DNA of 40,324 nt from WJJR01 sp964440935 (GCA_964440935.1 CAYTTY010000038.1:1-40324); one strand, 5' to 3'. Positions 31,474 through 40,270 are shown, counted from the stretch's first letter. Made by a program: numbers and translations. Notes: generated by a model not told the origin, from the letters alone.

Positions 31474-33024
31474 ATGGCGACCCCGAATTCCATCGACAAG
31501 CTCAAAGAGAAACGTAAATTGGCGCTCGAACCGAGCGCACCGAAGCGCGTTGAGGCGCAACGCGCCAAAGGCAAACTACTGGCGCGCGAACGGCTGGAGA
31601 TTCTCCTCGACGAGGGCTCGTTCGACGAGATTGATCGCTTCGTGACCCACCGGTCGAGCGATTTTGGTCTCGACAAGCAGCGTCCGCTCGGTGACGGTGT
31701 GATCACCGGCTCGGGGACCATCGAGGACCGGCCGGTGTTTGTGTTCAGCCAGGACTTCACCGTGTTCGGCGGATCGTTAGCCGAAGGCCATGCGCGCAAG
31801 ATCTGCAAGATCATGGATCTGGCGCTGAAGACCGGTGCACCGGTGATCGGTATCAATGATTCCGGTGGCGCGCGCATTCAGGAGGGCGTGGTCTCGCTCG
31901 GTGGGTATGCCGATATCTTTCTGCGCAATACGCTATGCTCCGGCGTGATTCCGCAGTTGTCGGTGGTGTTGGGACCGTGTGCCGGAGGGGCTGTCTATTC
32001 GCCGGCGATTACCGATTTCATCCTGATGGCGCGGGGCACATCGTACATGTTTGTCACCGGGCCGCACGTGGTGAAAACCGTCACGCACGAAGAGATCGAC
32101 TTCGAAGGTCTCGGGGGAGCGGATGTGCACGCGCAAAAGAGCGGCATTGCACACGTGGTCGGTGATAATGATGCGCAGACGCTGCTGCTGACGCGCAAGC
32201 TGATGAGTTTCATTCCGCAAAACAATTTGTCCGAAGTGCCGGCGCGTCCGTGTGAAGATCCGGTTGACCGACAGGATGAACAGCTCGACAGCATCGTACC
32301 GGCTGATCCGCAGAAACCCTACGATATCCGCGACATCATTTCACACGTTGTTGATGATGGTGAGTTCTTTGAAACACAACCCGATCATGCCGGCAATATC
32401 GTAGTCGGGTTTGCACGTTTGAATGGACGAGGCATTGGGATTGTGGCGAATCAGCCGGCGGTGCTGGCAGGGGTGTTGGACATCGCATCGTCGTCCAAAG
32501 GGGCGCGATTTGTGCGTTTCTGTGACGCGTTTAATATTCCGCTGGTTGTCTTCGAAGATGTGCCGGGATTTCTACCGGGAGTTGAGCAGGAACATGGTGG
32601 CATTATCAAGCATGGGGCGAAATTGCTTTATGCCTTCTGTGAGGCGACCGTACCGAAGGTTACTGTCATCACGCGCAAGGCGTATGGCGGCGCCTACGAC
32701 GTTATGAATTCGAAGCACGTGCGGGGTGATTACAATGTCGCCTGGCCGGGCGCCGAAATTGCGGTGATGGGTCCCAAAGGGGCCGCCGAGATTATTTTCC
32801 GCCAGGAAATTGCCGAAGCCGAGGATTCCGCTGCTGCTACCGAGAAGTTCGCCGAGGAATACCGACAGAAGTTTGCCGATCCGTATATCGCCGCCGCGTT
32901 CGGATTTCTCGATGATGTCATCGAACCGCACGAGACCCGTCCGAAATTGATCCGTGCCTTGGAGCTGTTGCGGTCCAAGAAGGATTCGAATCCGCCGAAG
33001 AAGCACGGGAATATACCGTTGTAG
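31474..33024 (+). CDS. pccB: Acyl-CoA carboxylase carboxyltransferase, propionyl-CoA type
   Basis: A 516-residue carboxyltransferase (beta subunit) that moves CO2 from carboxybiotin to propionyl-CoA, giving (S)-methylmalonyl-CoA. Two crotonase-like halves are present. Conserved blocks are GDGVITGSGTIEDRPV, FGGSLAEGHARKI, INDSGGARIQEG, GPCAGGAVYSPAITDF, GVLDIASSSKGARFVRFCDA, VEDVPGF-type FEDVPGFLPG and TRKAYGGAYDVMNSK. The C-terminus has the usual FADPYIAAAFGFLDDVIEPHETR. The same fold is used by methylmalonyl-CoA decarboxylase alpha subunits, but no sodium-pump beta subunit is nearby, whereas a biotin carboxylase, carrier, epimerase and mutase are. The ATG at 31474 is preceded by a weak GAGAG. 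Confidence 0.93.
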   Translation: MATPNSIDKLKEKRKLALEPSAPKRVEAQRAKGKLLARERLEILLDEGSFDEIDRFVTHRSSDFGLDKQRPLGDGVITGSGTIEDRPVFVFSQDFTVFGGSLAEGHARKICKIMDLALKTGAPVIGINDSGGARIQEGVVSLGGYADIFLRNTLCSGVIPQLSVVLGPCAGGAVYSPAITDFILMARGTSYMFVTGPHVVKTVTHEEIDFEGLGGADVHAQKSGIAHVVGDNDAQTLLLTRKLMSFIPQNNLSEVPARPCEDPVDRQDEQLDSIVPADPQKPYDIRDIISHVVDDGEFFETQPDHAGNIVVGFARLNGRGIGIVANQPAVLAGVLDIASSSKGARFVRFCDAFNIPLVVFEDVPGFLPGVEQEHGGIIKHGAKLLYAFCEATVPKVTVITRKAYGGAYDVMNSKHVRGDYNVAWPGAEIAVMGPKGAAEIIFRQEIAEAEDSAAATEKFAEEYRQKFADPYIAAAFGFLDDVIEPHETRPKLIRALELLRSKKDSNPPKKHGNIPL

Positions 33025-33175
33025 GCGGTGAACAGCGGGTCCGGCGGATGCGCGGTCGGACATGCCGAAGTGAACGTCAAGGGTCATACTTTGCGCGATT
33101 CGATGGTGAATGCCACTAGATAGTGCATCCGCCCTACGGCTTTCCCAGATTCACTCTTGTACGGTGCGTGTCAGG

Positions 33176-33196
33176 ATCCCGGTGCAGAACCGGGAT
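33176..33196. repeat. ATCCCGGT hairpin
   Basis: ATCCCGGT and ACCGGGAT pair perfectly with a 5-base loop, preceded by GTGTCAGG as at 15973-15991. It lies in the gap between pccB and the methyltransferase gene, upstream of a run of nine Gs (33224-33232). Confidence 0.45.
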
Positions 33197-33292
33197 TGTG
33201 GATATGTGAGGATGTTGACGCGCGGGGGGGGGCGACCTACGGTTCCTTTCAAATCGGTTGCAATCGCAGTCGAGCCTCGCCTGATTGGCACG

Positions 33293-34012
33293 ATGGACGG
33301 TGCAGTTGAACATCGTGATGACGGCGATGCCTATCTCGGTAAACGGCTATCGTGGGTTAGGCGCAAGCTGCAGACACGGGATCCTGCGTACCGTTTCAAG
33401 TGGGACGTCTATTTCGACCGGCTCGAGGAATTGGCGCGCTCGTCGCAACGGTTTTTGGATGCCGGGTGTGGCGATAACAAGACGGCCTATGAACTCAACG
33501 GTCCGAAACTGTGCGCAGGCCTCGATGCCATTCTCCCGCAGCCGTTGGGAAACGCCGTGCGCGGAACATTGGAAGATCTGCCGTTTCGAGATGAGATGTT
33601 TGATCTTGTCGGATGTCGTTATGTGGTGGAGCATTTGTCAGACCCCGAAATCGTATGGCGCGAATTACACCGTGTTATGCAACCGGGAGGCCGACTTCTA
33701 ATCCAGACGGTGAATACACAGAGCCTGTTAATCAGGCTCTCGCGTGGTCTTGGCGGGCGCTTGCGACGGCTGGTCAGCCGTAAACGGTATGCGCGTCGAG
33801 ATCAAGACGTCTTTCCCGTGTTGGACCGATTCAATAAGCCCGATTTGTTTCGGCATCCGCCGACCGGCTTTCGCTGTGTGACCGTAACCATGACCCAAGA
33901 TGTCGATACCCAGTCACGACTCGGGTTCTACCTGACATACTTGCTGGTGCGATGGGCACGGAATCGTCCGGATCGCCGTTCGACGATCACGGCCGAATGG
34001 GAACGGATTTGA
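33293..34012 (+). CDS. Class I SAM-dependent methyltransferase
   Basis: A 239-residue type-11-like methyltransferase. The SAM site is FLDAGCGDNKTAYEL, followed by LEDLPFRDEMFDLVGC (motif II region) and VVEHLSDPEIVWRELHRVMQPGGRLLIQT, the usual post-II/III segment. The C-terminal 90 residues are variable and arginine-rich. I chose ATG 33293, because the upstream open frame passes through a repeat hairpin and a G9 tract. The substrate is unknown; methylation of a lipid-linked or small molecule is possible. It separates pccB from accC in an otherwise carboxylase-focused cluster. Confidence 0.85.
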   Translation: MDGAVEHRDDGDAYLGKRLSWVRRKLQTRDPAYRFKWDVYFDRLEELARSSQRFLDAGCGDNKTAYELNGPKLCAGLDAILPQPLGNAVRGTLEDLPFRDEMFDLVGCRYVVEHLSDPEIVWRELHRVMQPGGRLLIQTVNTQSLLIRLSRGLGGRLRRLVSRKRYARRDQDVFPVLDRFNKPDLFRHPPTGFRCVTVTMTQDVDTQSRLGFYLTYLLVRWARNRPDRRSTITAEWERI

Positions 34013-34042
34013 CATCGGGCCGGTCGACCACGCGGATTGCCC

Positions 34043-34072
34043 TTGAGTGCCGGGTGGGGACTGCTCTATAAT
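34043..34072 (+). promoter_or_regulatory. Promoter of the biotin carboxylase operon
   Basis: TTGAGT (34043-34048) and a perfect TATAAT (34067-34072) with 18-base spacing. The expected start (about 34079) lies between the two possible ATGs at 34075 and 34081, so the message may be leaderless from ATG 34081. Confidence 0.55.
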
Positions 34073-34074
34073 CG

Positions 34075-35625
34075 ATGGCTATGGATACGAAAATGCATCT
34101 GCCCATCAAACGCGTGCTGATCGCCAACCGGGGCGAGATCGCCGTACGCGTCATACGCGCCTGCCGCCGTCTCGGGATCGACTCGGTGGCGGTCTTTTCC
34201 GAAGTCGACCGTGATGCTCTGCATGTGCGCATGGCCGATTACGCAGTCTGTATTGGTGCACCCCAGCCGGAAAAGAGCTATCTCAACATGGGGCGGATCA
34301 TCGAAGTGGCCCGGGAGATCGGCGCTGACGCAGTCCACCCCGGGTACGGATTCCTCGCCGAGAACGCCCATTTCGCCGGATATGTTGAAGATGCCGGGTT
34401 GATCTGGATTGGTCCGCCGCCGCGGGCCATCACCGACATGGGCGATAAAGTCAAAGCCCGGGCGATCATGAAACGGGCCGGGGCGCCGATTGTGCCGGGG
34501 TCGGATGGCCCGATCGGCGATGAAGACGCTGCGCTCAAAGACGCCACGATGGCGGGCTTCCCCATTGTGATCAAGGCCGTCGCGGGTGGCGGCGGTAAGG
34601 GAATGCGAGTGGTGAACAGCCCCAATGACTGGCTGTCCTCGATTGAGACCGCGCGGCGCGAGGCCAAAGGTGCATTCGGCGATCCGAGTGTGTATTGGGA
34701 AAAGTACATCCTGCAGCCGCGGCATGTCGAGATTCAGATTCTGGCGGACACAAACGGCAAAGCGATCTCCTTGAATGAACGAGAGTGTTCAATCCAGCGT
34801 CGCCACCAGAAGGTGATTGAAGAATCACCGTCGGTGGTGGTCGATGCCGATTTGCGCAAACGGATGGGCGATGCGGCGGTGGCCGCCGCGGAAGCGTGCG
34901 GGTATGTTGGTGCGGGGACGGTGGAGTTTCTCGTCGATAAAGATCGCCATTTCTATTTTCTCGAAATGAACACGCGTCTGCAGGTCGAACATCCGGTGAC
35001 CGAGTGGGTAACCGGTGTCGATCTGGTTGCCGAGCAGTTGCACATTGCCAGTGGTGTCGATTGGACACCGCCCGATATCTCGCATGCGCCGTTCGGACAT
35101 GCGATTCAATTTCGCATTTATGCTGAAGATCCGCTGAACAATTTCTTGCCCTCACCGGGAACCATCACGACCTACCACGCGCCACAGGGTCCCGGTGTAC
35201 GTGTCGATTCGGGTGTGTATCGTGGGGCGAAAATTCCGATCTTTTACGATCCGATGGTGGCGAAGTTGATTGTCTGGGGGCGTGATCGCAATGAAGCAAT
35301 TGCCTGCGGCAGCGGTGCCCTGGAAGAATTCACCATTGACGGTGTTGCGACGACGATCGACTTTCATCGACAGGTGATCCGCAATCCGGAATTCATCAAG
35401 GGTAACACAACCACCGATTTCATCGACAAGTACTTTGACTTTTCGCCGCCATCGGACCGCATGGACGACAATGTCAGGCGCGCGGTTGCCGTTGCGGCGG
35501 CGTTGTATGCGCGACGGAAAGCCGAACGTCAGGCGCCGCTGGAGGTGAGTGGCGATACGACAGCATCGGCATGGGCGGTCGATGGCCGTCTGCGCGCGAC
35601 CCGTCGCTGGCCGGGTGTTATCTAA
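34075..35625 (+). CDS. accC: Biotin carboxylase subunit of acyl-CoA carboxylase
   Basis: A 516-residue ATP-grasp biotin carboxylase that carboxylates protein-bound biotin. Blocks are IANRGEIAVRVIRACRRLG, HPGYGFLAENAHFA, the glycine loop GGGGKGM (171-177), ECSIQRRHQKVIEESPS and the catalytic EMNTRLQVEHPVTEWVTG, then FGHAIQFRIYAEDP. About 60 residues longer than stand-alone AccC, but without a biotin domain; together with the next gene (168 residues) it equals a full propionyl-CoA carboxylase alpha chain. The start is uncertain: ATG 34075, 34081 or 34093. The promoter position favours 34081 or 34093. Confidence 0.94.
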   Translation: MAMDTKMHLPIKRVLIANRGEIAVRVIRACRRLGIDSVAVFSEVDRDALHVRMADYAVCIGAPQPEKSYLNMGRIIEVAREIGADAVHPGYGFLAENAHFAGYVEDAGLIWIGPPPRAITDMGDKVKARAIMKRAGAPIVPGSDGPIGDEDAALKDATMAGFPIVIKAVAGGGGKGMRVVNSPNDWLSSIETARREAKGAFGDPSVYWEKYILQPRHVEIQILADTNGKAISLNERECSIQRRHQKVIEESPSVVVDADLRKRMGDAAVAAAEACGYVGAGTVEFLVDKDRHFYFLEMNTRLQVEHPVTEWVTGVDLVAEQLHIASGVDWTPPDISHAPFGHAIQFRIYAEDPLNNFLPSPGTITTYHAPQGPGVRVDSGVYRGAKIPIFYDPMVAKLIVWGRDRNEAIACGSGALEEFTIDGVATTIDFHRQVIRNPEFIKGNTTTDFIDKYFDFSPPSDRMDDNVRRAVAVAAALYARRKAERQAPLEVSGDTTASAWAVDGRLRATRRWPGVI

Positions 35626-35646
35626 CAGCAGAACGAGAGTTGCATT

Positions 35647-36153
35647 ATGCCGAAATACACTGCCACAATCGGTGAGACACAGATCGAAGTAGAGCTTCTG
35701 AACGGGAACACCGAAGCGAAGGTCAATGGCGAGGTGGTTTCGATTGATGCGGCGTGGTTTACCGAGGATGAGTTGAGTTTGAATTTGTTGCTCGGTGGGC
35801 AATCGTATGACTTGCGCATCGAGGAAGACGAAGAGCGTCTGCATATTGCATACGCGGGCAATCGGTATGAATGCGACGTGATTGACACGCGCTTGGCGGA
35901 TTTGAAGAAGCGCGCCGGTGATATCGGCGGTGTTGGTGGTAAAACCGTGATCAAGTCGCCGATGCCGGGACTGGTTGTCAAAGTCACCGCAGAAGAGGGG
36001 CAAGCGCTCAAAAAAGGCGACCGGATTCTGATTCTGGAAGCAATGAAGATGGAGAATGATGTCAAAGCACCGCGCGACGGCACGTTGACGAAGCTGTCGG
36101 TGGCCCCGGGTGATACTGTCGAGGGCGGACGCGAGTTGGCGGTGATTGAATAA
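35647..36153 (+). CDS. Biotin carboxyl carrier subunit
   Basis: A 168-residue biotin carrier. The C-terminal biotinyl domain has IKSPMPGLVVKV and the biotinylation motif EAMKMEND, with Lys134 placed 34 residues from the end as usual. The first 90 residues resemble the linker or BT domain found between the carboxylase and biotin domains of propionyl-CoA carboxylase alpha chains. It lies 22 bases after accC. A split alpha chain is the simplest reading. It also resembles the gamma subunit of decarboxylases, but the Pro/Ala linker typical of those is missing. Confidence 0.92.
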   Translation: MPKYTATIGETQIEVELLNGNTEAKVNGEVVSIDAAWFTEDELSLNLLLGGQSYDLRIEEDEERLHIAYAGNRYECDVIDTRLADLKKRAGDIGGVGGKTVIKSPMPGLVVKVTAEEGQALKKGDRILILEAMKMENDVKAPRDGTLTKLSVAPGDTVEGGRELAVIE

Positions 36154-36174
36154 TCATTCGTACTGTTCCGCAAT

Positions 36175-37770
36175 ATGTCCGATAAACCCGATCCCAAAGC
36201 CGAACGCCGCGCACACTTGGCCTTGCCGTCCTTGTCGGAGCAGTGGCCGGAGGGGTTTGATCCGGCGCGCGATCTCGGTAAACCCGGTGAGTACCCGTTC
36301 ACACGCGGTGTCTACAGCGGCATGTACACGAAGCGCCTGTGGACGATGCGCCAGTACGCCGGATTCGGGACCGCTAAGGAATCCAACGAACGGTACAAGT
36401 ATCTGCTCTCGCAGGGACAAACCGGTTTGTCGGTTGCGTTCGATTTGCCGACACAGATGGGGTACGATTCCGATCATCCGTTGGCGCGCGGCGAGGTGGG
36501 ACGGACCGGTGTCGCCATCGACGGCATCTGGGATATGGAGATTCTGCTCGATGACATCCCGCTCGATCAGGTGTCGATTTCGATGACAATCAATGCGACG
36601 GCGGCAATCCTGCTTGCGTTGGTGGTCGCCGTCGCACGAGATCGCGGTAACGACCTCGCGAAGCTGTCCGGTACGATTCAAAACGATATCCTCAAGGAGT
36701 ATGTTGCACGCGGAACGTTTATCTATCCGCCGAAACCGTCGATGCGCCTGGTGGCGGATACGATTCGTTACTGCAAAGACGATCTGCCGAAGTGGAATCC
36801 GATTTCGATTTCCGGATACCACATTCGCGAAGCCGGCGCGACCGCGGTGCAGGAGGTGGCGTTCACGTTGTCGCACGGTGTTGCCTACGTCGAGAACGCA
36901 TTGGCGGCCGGATTGGATATCGATGAGTTTGCACCACGGCTGTCGTTCTTTCTGAGTTCTGATAATGATTTCTTCGAAGAGATTGCCAAGTTCCGTTGCG
37001 CACGCCGGATGTGGGCGAAGATCATCAAAGAACGGTTTGGCGCCAAGGATCCGGCCTCGATGCGGTTCCGATTCCATGCACAGACCGCCGGTTCCACGCT
37101 GACCGCCCAGCAACCGTTGGTCAATGTCCCCCGTGTCACATTGCAGGCGCTGGCGGCGGTATTGGGCGGTGTCCAGTCGTTGCATACCAATGCGTATGAC
37201 GAAGCGCTCGCGTTGCCGTCGGAGGAATCGGCGGAGCTGGCGCTGCGGACGCAGCAGGTGATCGGCTACGAATCGGGCGTGACCGAGTCGGTTGATCCGC
37301 TCGGTGGGTCATTTCATATCGAATCGCTCACCAATGAATTGGAAGCACAGGCGACCGCGCTGATGGAGGAAGTCGACAAGCAGGGTGGTGCAGTGGCAGT
37401 CATTGAAAACGGCTTCACCAATCGGGAAATCGATCGTTCGGCATGGGAGACCCAGAAACGGGTCGAGCAGGGCGAGCAGGTTGTGGTTGGCGTGAACAAG
37501 TTTGCGAAAGAGAAGGACGTATCGCCGCCCAAGATTGCACAACTCGATCCCAAGTCAGAATCAGCGCAGCAGGAGCGGCTGGCCAAAGCCAGAGCCGACC
37601 GCGACGACATCATTGTCACAGCCGCACTCGATGAGTTGAAACGACGGGCGAACACCGATGATGAACCGTTGATGCCGCAGATCGTTGCCTGTGTGCAGCA
37701 GCAGTGCACCCTTGGTGAGATTTCCGACACGTTGCGCCAGGACTGGGGGGAGTTTCATAAGCGGGATTGA
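36175..37770 (+). CDS. Methylmalonyl-CoA mutase large subunit (Tyr/Arg type)
   Basis: A 531-residue large subunit of a B12 acyl-CoA mutase, a paralogue of the protein at 24444. Its specificity residues are Tyr61 (TMRQYAGFGTAKES) and Arg179 (YVARGTFI), as in true methylmalonyl-CoA mutase (Tyr89, Arg207), so it should turn (R)-methylmalonyl-CoA into succinyl-CoA. Other blocks are GLSVAFDLPTQMGYDSDH, SISGYHIREAG (His216) and GVQSLHTNAYDEALALP. It has no B12 domain, so it needs a separate small subunit, the nearest being 27018-27434. It lies 21 bases after the biotin carrier gene and ahead of the epimerase, which completes the propionate pathway. Confidence 0.94.
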   Translation: MSDKPDPKAERRAHLALPSLSEQWPEGFDPARDLGKPGEYPFTRGVYSGMYTKRLWTMRQYAGFGTAKESNERYKYLLSQGQTGLSVAFDLPTQMGYDSDHPLARGEVGRTGVAIDGIWDMEILLDDIPLDQVSISMTINATAAILLALVVAVARDRGNDLAKLSGTIQNDILKEYVARGTFIYPPKPSMRLVADTIRYCKDDLPKWNPISISGYHIREAGATAVQEVAFTLSHGVAYVENALAAGLDIDEFAPRLSFFLSSDNDFFEEIAKFRCARRMWAKIIKERFGAKDPASMRFRFHAQTAGSTLTAQQPLVNVPRVTLQALAAVLGGVQSLHTNAYDEALALPSEESAELALRTQQVIGYESGVTESVDPLGGSFHIESLTNELEAQATALMEEVDKQGGAVAVIENGFTNREIDRSAWETQKRVEQGEQVVVGVNKFAKEKDVSPPKIAQLDPKSESAQQERLAKARADRDDIIVTAALDELKRRANTDDEPLMPQIVACVQQQCTLGEISDTLRQDWGEFHKRD

Positions 37771-37805
37771 CCCAAGTTCAATTGTGCGGGTTTCACTGAC
37801 CAAGG

Positions 37806-37960
37806 GGCGTGTTGAAAAACCTGCTAACTATCATCACCTCAGACTGGGGAGGGCGATCCGCCGCGGCGGACCGCCGAGCCGCCGTGTGGAACATGCCGTT
37901 GCGGCTCGCCGGGAGGCTCGCCCTCCCAAAGGCTCTGATTCTCGGGGTTTTTCAACACGC
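37806..37960. mobile_element. 155-bp MITE-like element with 7-bp target duplication
   Basis: The ends are perfect 15-bp inverted repeats, GCGTGTTGAAAAACC (37807-37821) and its complement (37946-37960). The flanks are identical 7-base copies ACCAAGG (37799-37805 and 37961-37967). Removal of the element and one flank rebuilds CACTGACCAAGGTCAGTG, which exists intact at 22973-22990. There is no open frame; the interior has further palindromes (GATCCGCC-GCGGCGG, GGCTCGCC). It is therefore a non-autonomous transposed unit; the transposase is not in this window. Confidence 0.88.
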
Positions 37961-38026
37961 ACCAAGGTCAGTGGCACACTCACGTGTGAAGACAATTATT
38001 AAGCCATACACCAGGAGCACTCAATC

Positions 38027-38434
38027 ATGCTGAAACAAATCTCCCATGTCGCGTTGGCGGTCGGCAATCTCGACCGGGCGATTGAATTCTACCACGATGT
38101 CCTCGGACTGAACATCACCGATCGCCAAGTTGTCCCCGAGCAGAAGGCCGAAGTGTGTTTTGTCGAAATCGGCGGGACGGCAAAGCTGGAATTGATTGCC
38201 CCGACGAGTGAGGATTCGCCGGTCCAGAAATCGATCGACAAGAAGGGCCCCGGGATTCATCACATCTGCTTCGAGGTCGACAACATCGAAGAGCGTCTCC
38301 ATTGGCTCGAAGATCACGGCATCAAACTCGTCAATAAGGAACCGCGCCAGGGCGCCGAGGGTGGCAAGATCGCTTTTTTGCATCCGTCATCGACGTTGGG
38401 CGCGCTGATGGAATTCTGCGAGGGATGCCACTAG
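38027..38434 (+). CDS. mce: Methylmalonyl-CoA epimerase
   Basis: A 135-residue VOC-fold epimerase that interconverts (S)- and (R)-methylmalonyl-CoA, linking the carboxylase to the mutase. It starts ISHVALAVGNLDRAIEFYHDVLGL, then VEIGGTAKLELIAPT, GPGIHHICFEVDNIEE and a C-terminal LMEFCE. Metal ligands would be His7, Glu55, His79 and Glu129. Full length for the family. It has AGGAG about 11 bases upstream. Its place just after the Tyr/Arg mutase supports the assignment. Confidence 0.95.
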   Translation: MLKQISHVALAVGNLDRAIEFYHDVLGLNITDRQVVPEQKAEVCFVEIGGTAKLELIAPTSEDSPVQKSIDKKGPGIHHICFEVDNIEERLHWLEDHGIKLVNKEPRQGAEGGKIAFLHPSSTLGALMEFCEGCH

Positions 38435-38491
38435 GGGATCCGTTTTCATCAGAATGATAGAACGCCGGCGCCATCTGCGGATGAACCCAGC

Positions 38492-39817
38492 GTGAGTGAT
38501 CTTCTCGACAGTCGCTCCAGCCGGTTCTGGCTGGCCGCTGTTGTCGTTTGTGGCGTGCTGCTGCAGACCTGGCTGTTTGTGCGCAGTTGGTTGAGCGGCG
38601 ACCAGTTGGTGCTCCTGCAACTGGGCCTCGACTTTGTTTCCACACATGATCTCAAGGCGGTGGCCAAGGGCATGTCGGGCTCGGGCCATCTGCCCGGCGG
38701 CTTACTGCAACTGGTAATCGGTGTGCCGCTGTTGATCTATCCGCACTTCAAATCCCCCAACGTAGTCGTTTTCCTCAGCCATATTGCGGCATTGTGGATC
38801 TTCATTCGGATCCTGCGGCAGTCGGTTTCGCCACTCTTTCTTGTCATCTTTGCCGGGCTGTACTGGCTGTCGCCGTGGCGGTTGTACCATGCCGGCTTCT
38901 TATGGGAACCATCGCTGTTGTACCTGCCTGCCGCGGCGCATCTTTGGGCCTGCTGGAGATCGCGCGACTCGCGGGCAATCGGGTCGTCGTTTGTTCTGGG
39001 ATTGCTGATGACGGCGACGCTGCAATTGCACGCGTCGTTTCTGATCCTGGTTGTGTTGACGGTGCTGTTGTGGATCGGACGACGGATTCGTTTGCATCTC
39101 CCCGCCGTGGTGGCAGGGCTGATTACCGGTGGTCTCACGCTGATTCCGACGATCGTCGCGTGGTATCAGGGCACCTTGCCGGGAGTAAATCCAAGTGACG
39201 GTTTCATCGGTCGCGGACTGGTGTATGTATTTCCGTTGCTGAAAGGCGTGCTCTATTGGATTCGGTTCATCTCATCGGATGCGGGCAGCATTATCAAGAC
39301 GACGATGTTCATGCGCGGCGAGTGGGCCGACGCATCGGCACTTCGCGCGACTGTCAGTGCTGTCGTTCACGGGCTGTTCTATGCCGGCACCGCGTCGATT
39401 CTGTTGTGCATTCCGGCGGTATATCGGTTCCTGCGGGATCATGTCGCACAGTGGAACAAACGCATTCACGAACCGCGGACGTGGGTCATGCAGTACGCGC
39501 TGTACGCGATGGGTGCGATGCTGGTCGCGGTGGCGCTGTCACCGGTGACGACGCAGAGCTGGCATGTGATTCTAATCCTCCCCGCGGCCTGTCTGTCGGC
39601 GTCGTATTGGTTCGAACAGCAGTGGACGAGTGGACGCGCGCTCATGCGGTATGCGATCATCGCACTAATTGTGATTCGCATCCCGCTGACCATCGCCTTC
39701 GGCTTGGGCCATGACCGCTACCGGGAGCGCCCGCTGTCGGAGGTCGTCGGTGAGAGTCACGTCTCACCGGAACTGCGCGCACTGATTCTGAGAGTTCCGG
39801 CAGAACGGGAGGAATGA
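38492..39817 (+). CDS. Polytopic membrane protein, GT-C glycosyltransferase-like
   Basis: A 441-residue inner-membrane protein with about ten hydrophobic helices. The first loop after the first helix contains a GDQL acidic element, and the segment GLYWLSPWRLYHAGFLWEPSLL resembles the helix-loop region of membrane glycosyltransferases of the GT-39/83 type. The C-terminal 50 residues are soluble. The DDY motif seen in the protein at 2806 is not present, so catalytic assignment is weaker. The start is GTG 38492. It lies 57 bases after mce and ends before a large hairpin. The function is unknown. Confidence 0.65.
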   Translation: MSDLLDSRSSRFWLAAVVVCGVLLQTWLFVRSWLSGDQLVLLQLGLDFVSTHDLKAVAKGMSGSGHLPGGLLQLVIGVPLLIYPHFKSPNVVVFLSHIAALWIFIRILRQSVSPLFLVIFAGLYWLSPWRLYHAGFLWEPSLLYLPAAAHLWACWRSRDSRAIGSSFVLGLLMTATLQLHASFLILVVLTVLLWIGRRIRLHLPAVVAGLITGGLTLIPTIVAWYQGTLPGVNPSDGFIGRGLVYVFPLLKGVLYWIRFISSDAGSIIKTTMFMRGEWADASALRATVSAVVHGLFYAGTASILLCIPAVYRFLRDHVAQWNKRIHEPRTWVMQYALYAMGAMLVAVALSPVTTQSWHVILILPAACLSASYWFEQQWTSGRALMRYAIIALIVIRIPLTIAFGLGHDRYRERPLSEVVGESHVSPELRALILRVPAEREE

Positions 39818-39834
39818 ATCGTCAGACATGGTGT

Positions 39835-39882
39835 CCCACCCCCAGTCCCAGACCGCGTCAGCGGTCTGGGGCTGGGGGTGGG
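39835..39882. repeat. Large 22-bp hairpin
   Basis: A 22-bp stem (one G-U) with the loop GTCA; arms open with CCCACCCCCAG. There is no T-run, so terminator function for the upstream gene is possible but not shown. Confidence 0.7.
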
Positions 39883-39931
39883 ATTCGATTTGGTCAAATC
39901 TATCCGAGACAACCCGGTCTTTGGGGACTGA

Positions 39932-39976
39932 GCATGGCCGTCCCGCTTGCCGTGAGCAAGGTCGAACGGGCCATGC
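39932..39976 (+). repeat. GCATGGCC palindrome, long-loop form
   Basis: GCATGGCC and GGCCATGC arms pair perfectly, with the loop containing GCCGTGAGCAAGGTCGAACG. It aligns with the minus-strand copy at 14361-14405. Confidence 0.65.
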
Positions 39977-39977
39977 C

Positions 39978-40021
39978 GCGCGGGCACTTCGGTTTGCTCA
40001 GTGTAAACGAGGCGCCCGTGC
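39978..40021 (-). repeat. GCACGGGC palindrome with shared loop cassette
   Basis: On the minus strand the arms GCACGGGC and GCCCGCGC (7 of 8 pairs) hold a loop with GTTTACACTGAGCAAACCG, like that at 19989-20035 but on a different stem. Confidence 0.6.
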
Positions 40022-40187
40022 TAGATCGCCTGCTCAATCGGAAGATAGAGCGGTTGTCAGATTAATTTTCCGATTGCGGTGGTTTGGCAGGTGCGTTGTG
40101 GGTTGTCGATGACTTCCGTGGCTGCACACTGATGTTACATATCATGCATCGAATGGCATCTGTTGTCCAGCGGTTGCACTGTTCTTA

Positions 40188-40270
40188 GAGCGGTTGTCAT
40201 TATAAAATTCCGATTGAGGAGAAGCGAGGCACCGTGTGTATCGTGATGACATCTGGGTGCCACGGGCCCT
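40188..40270 (-). repeat. Dispersed repeat R1, long form
   Basis: On the minus strand it runs from GGGCCCGTGGCACCCAGATG through CACACGGTGCCTCGCTTCTC to TAATGACAACCGCTC. It is the best long-form match to 27505-27590. A partial end-only copy lies at 40048-40076. Confidence 0.7.

Noticed and set aside
39814..40112. Small open frames after the last membrane protein
   Set aside because: They read through the 22-bp hairpin and two palindromes; no ribosome site and no similarity.
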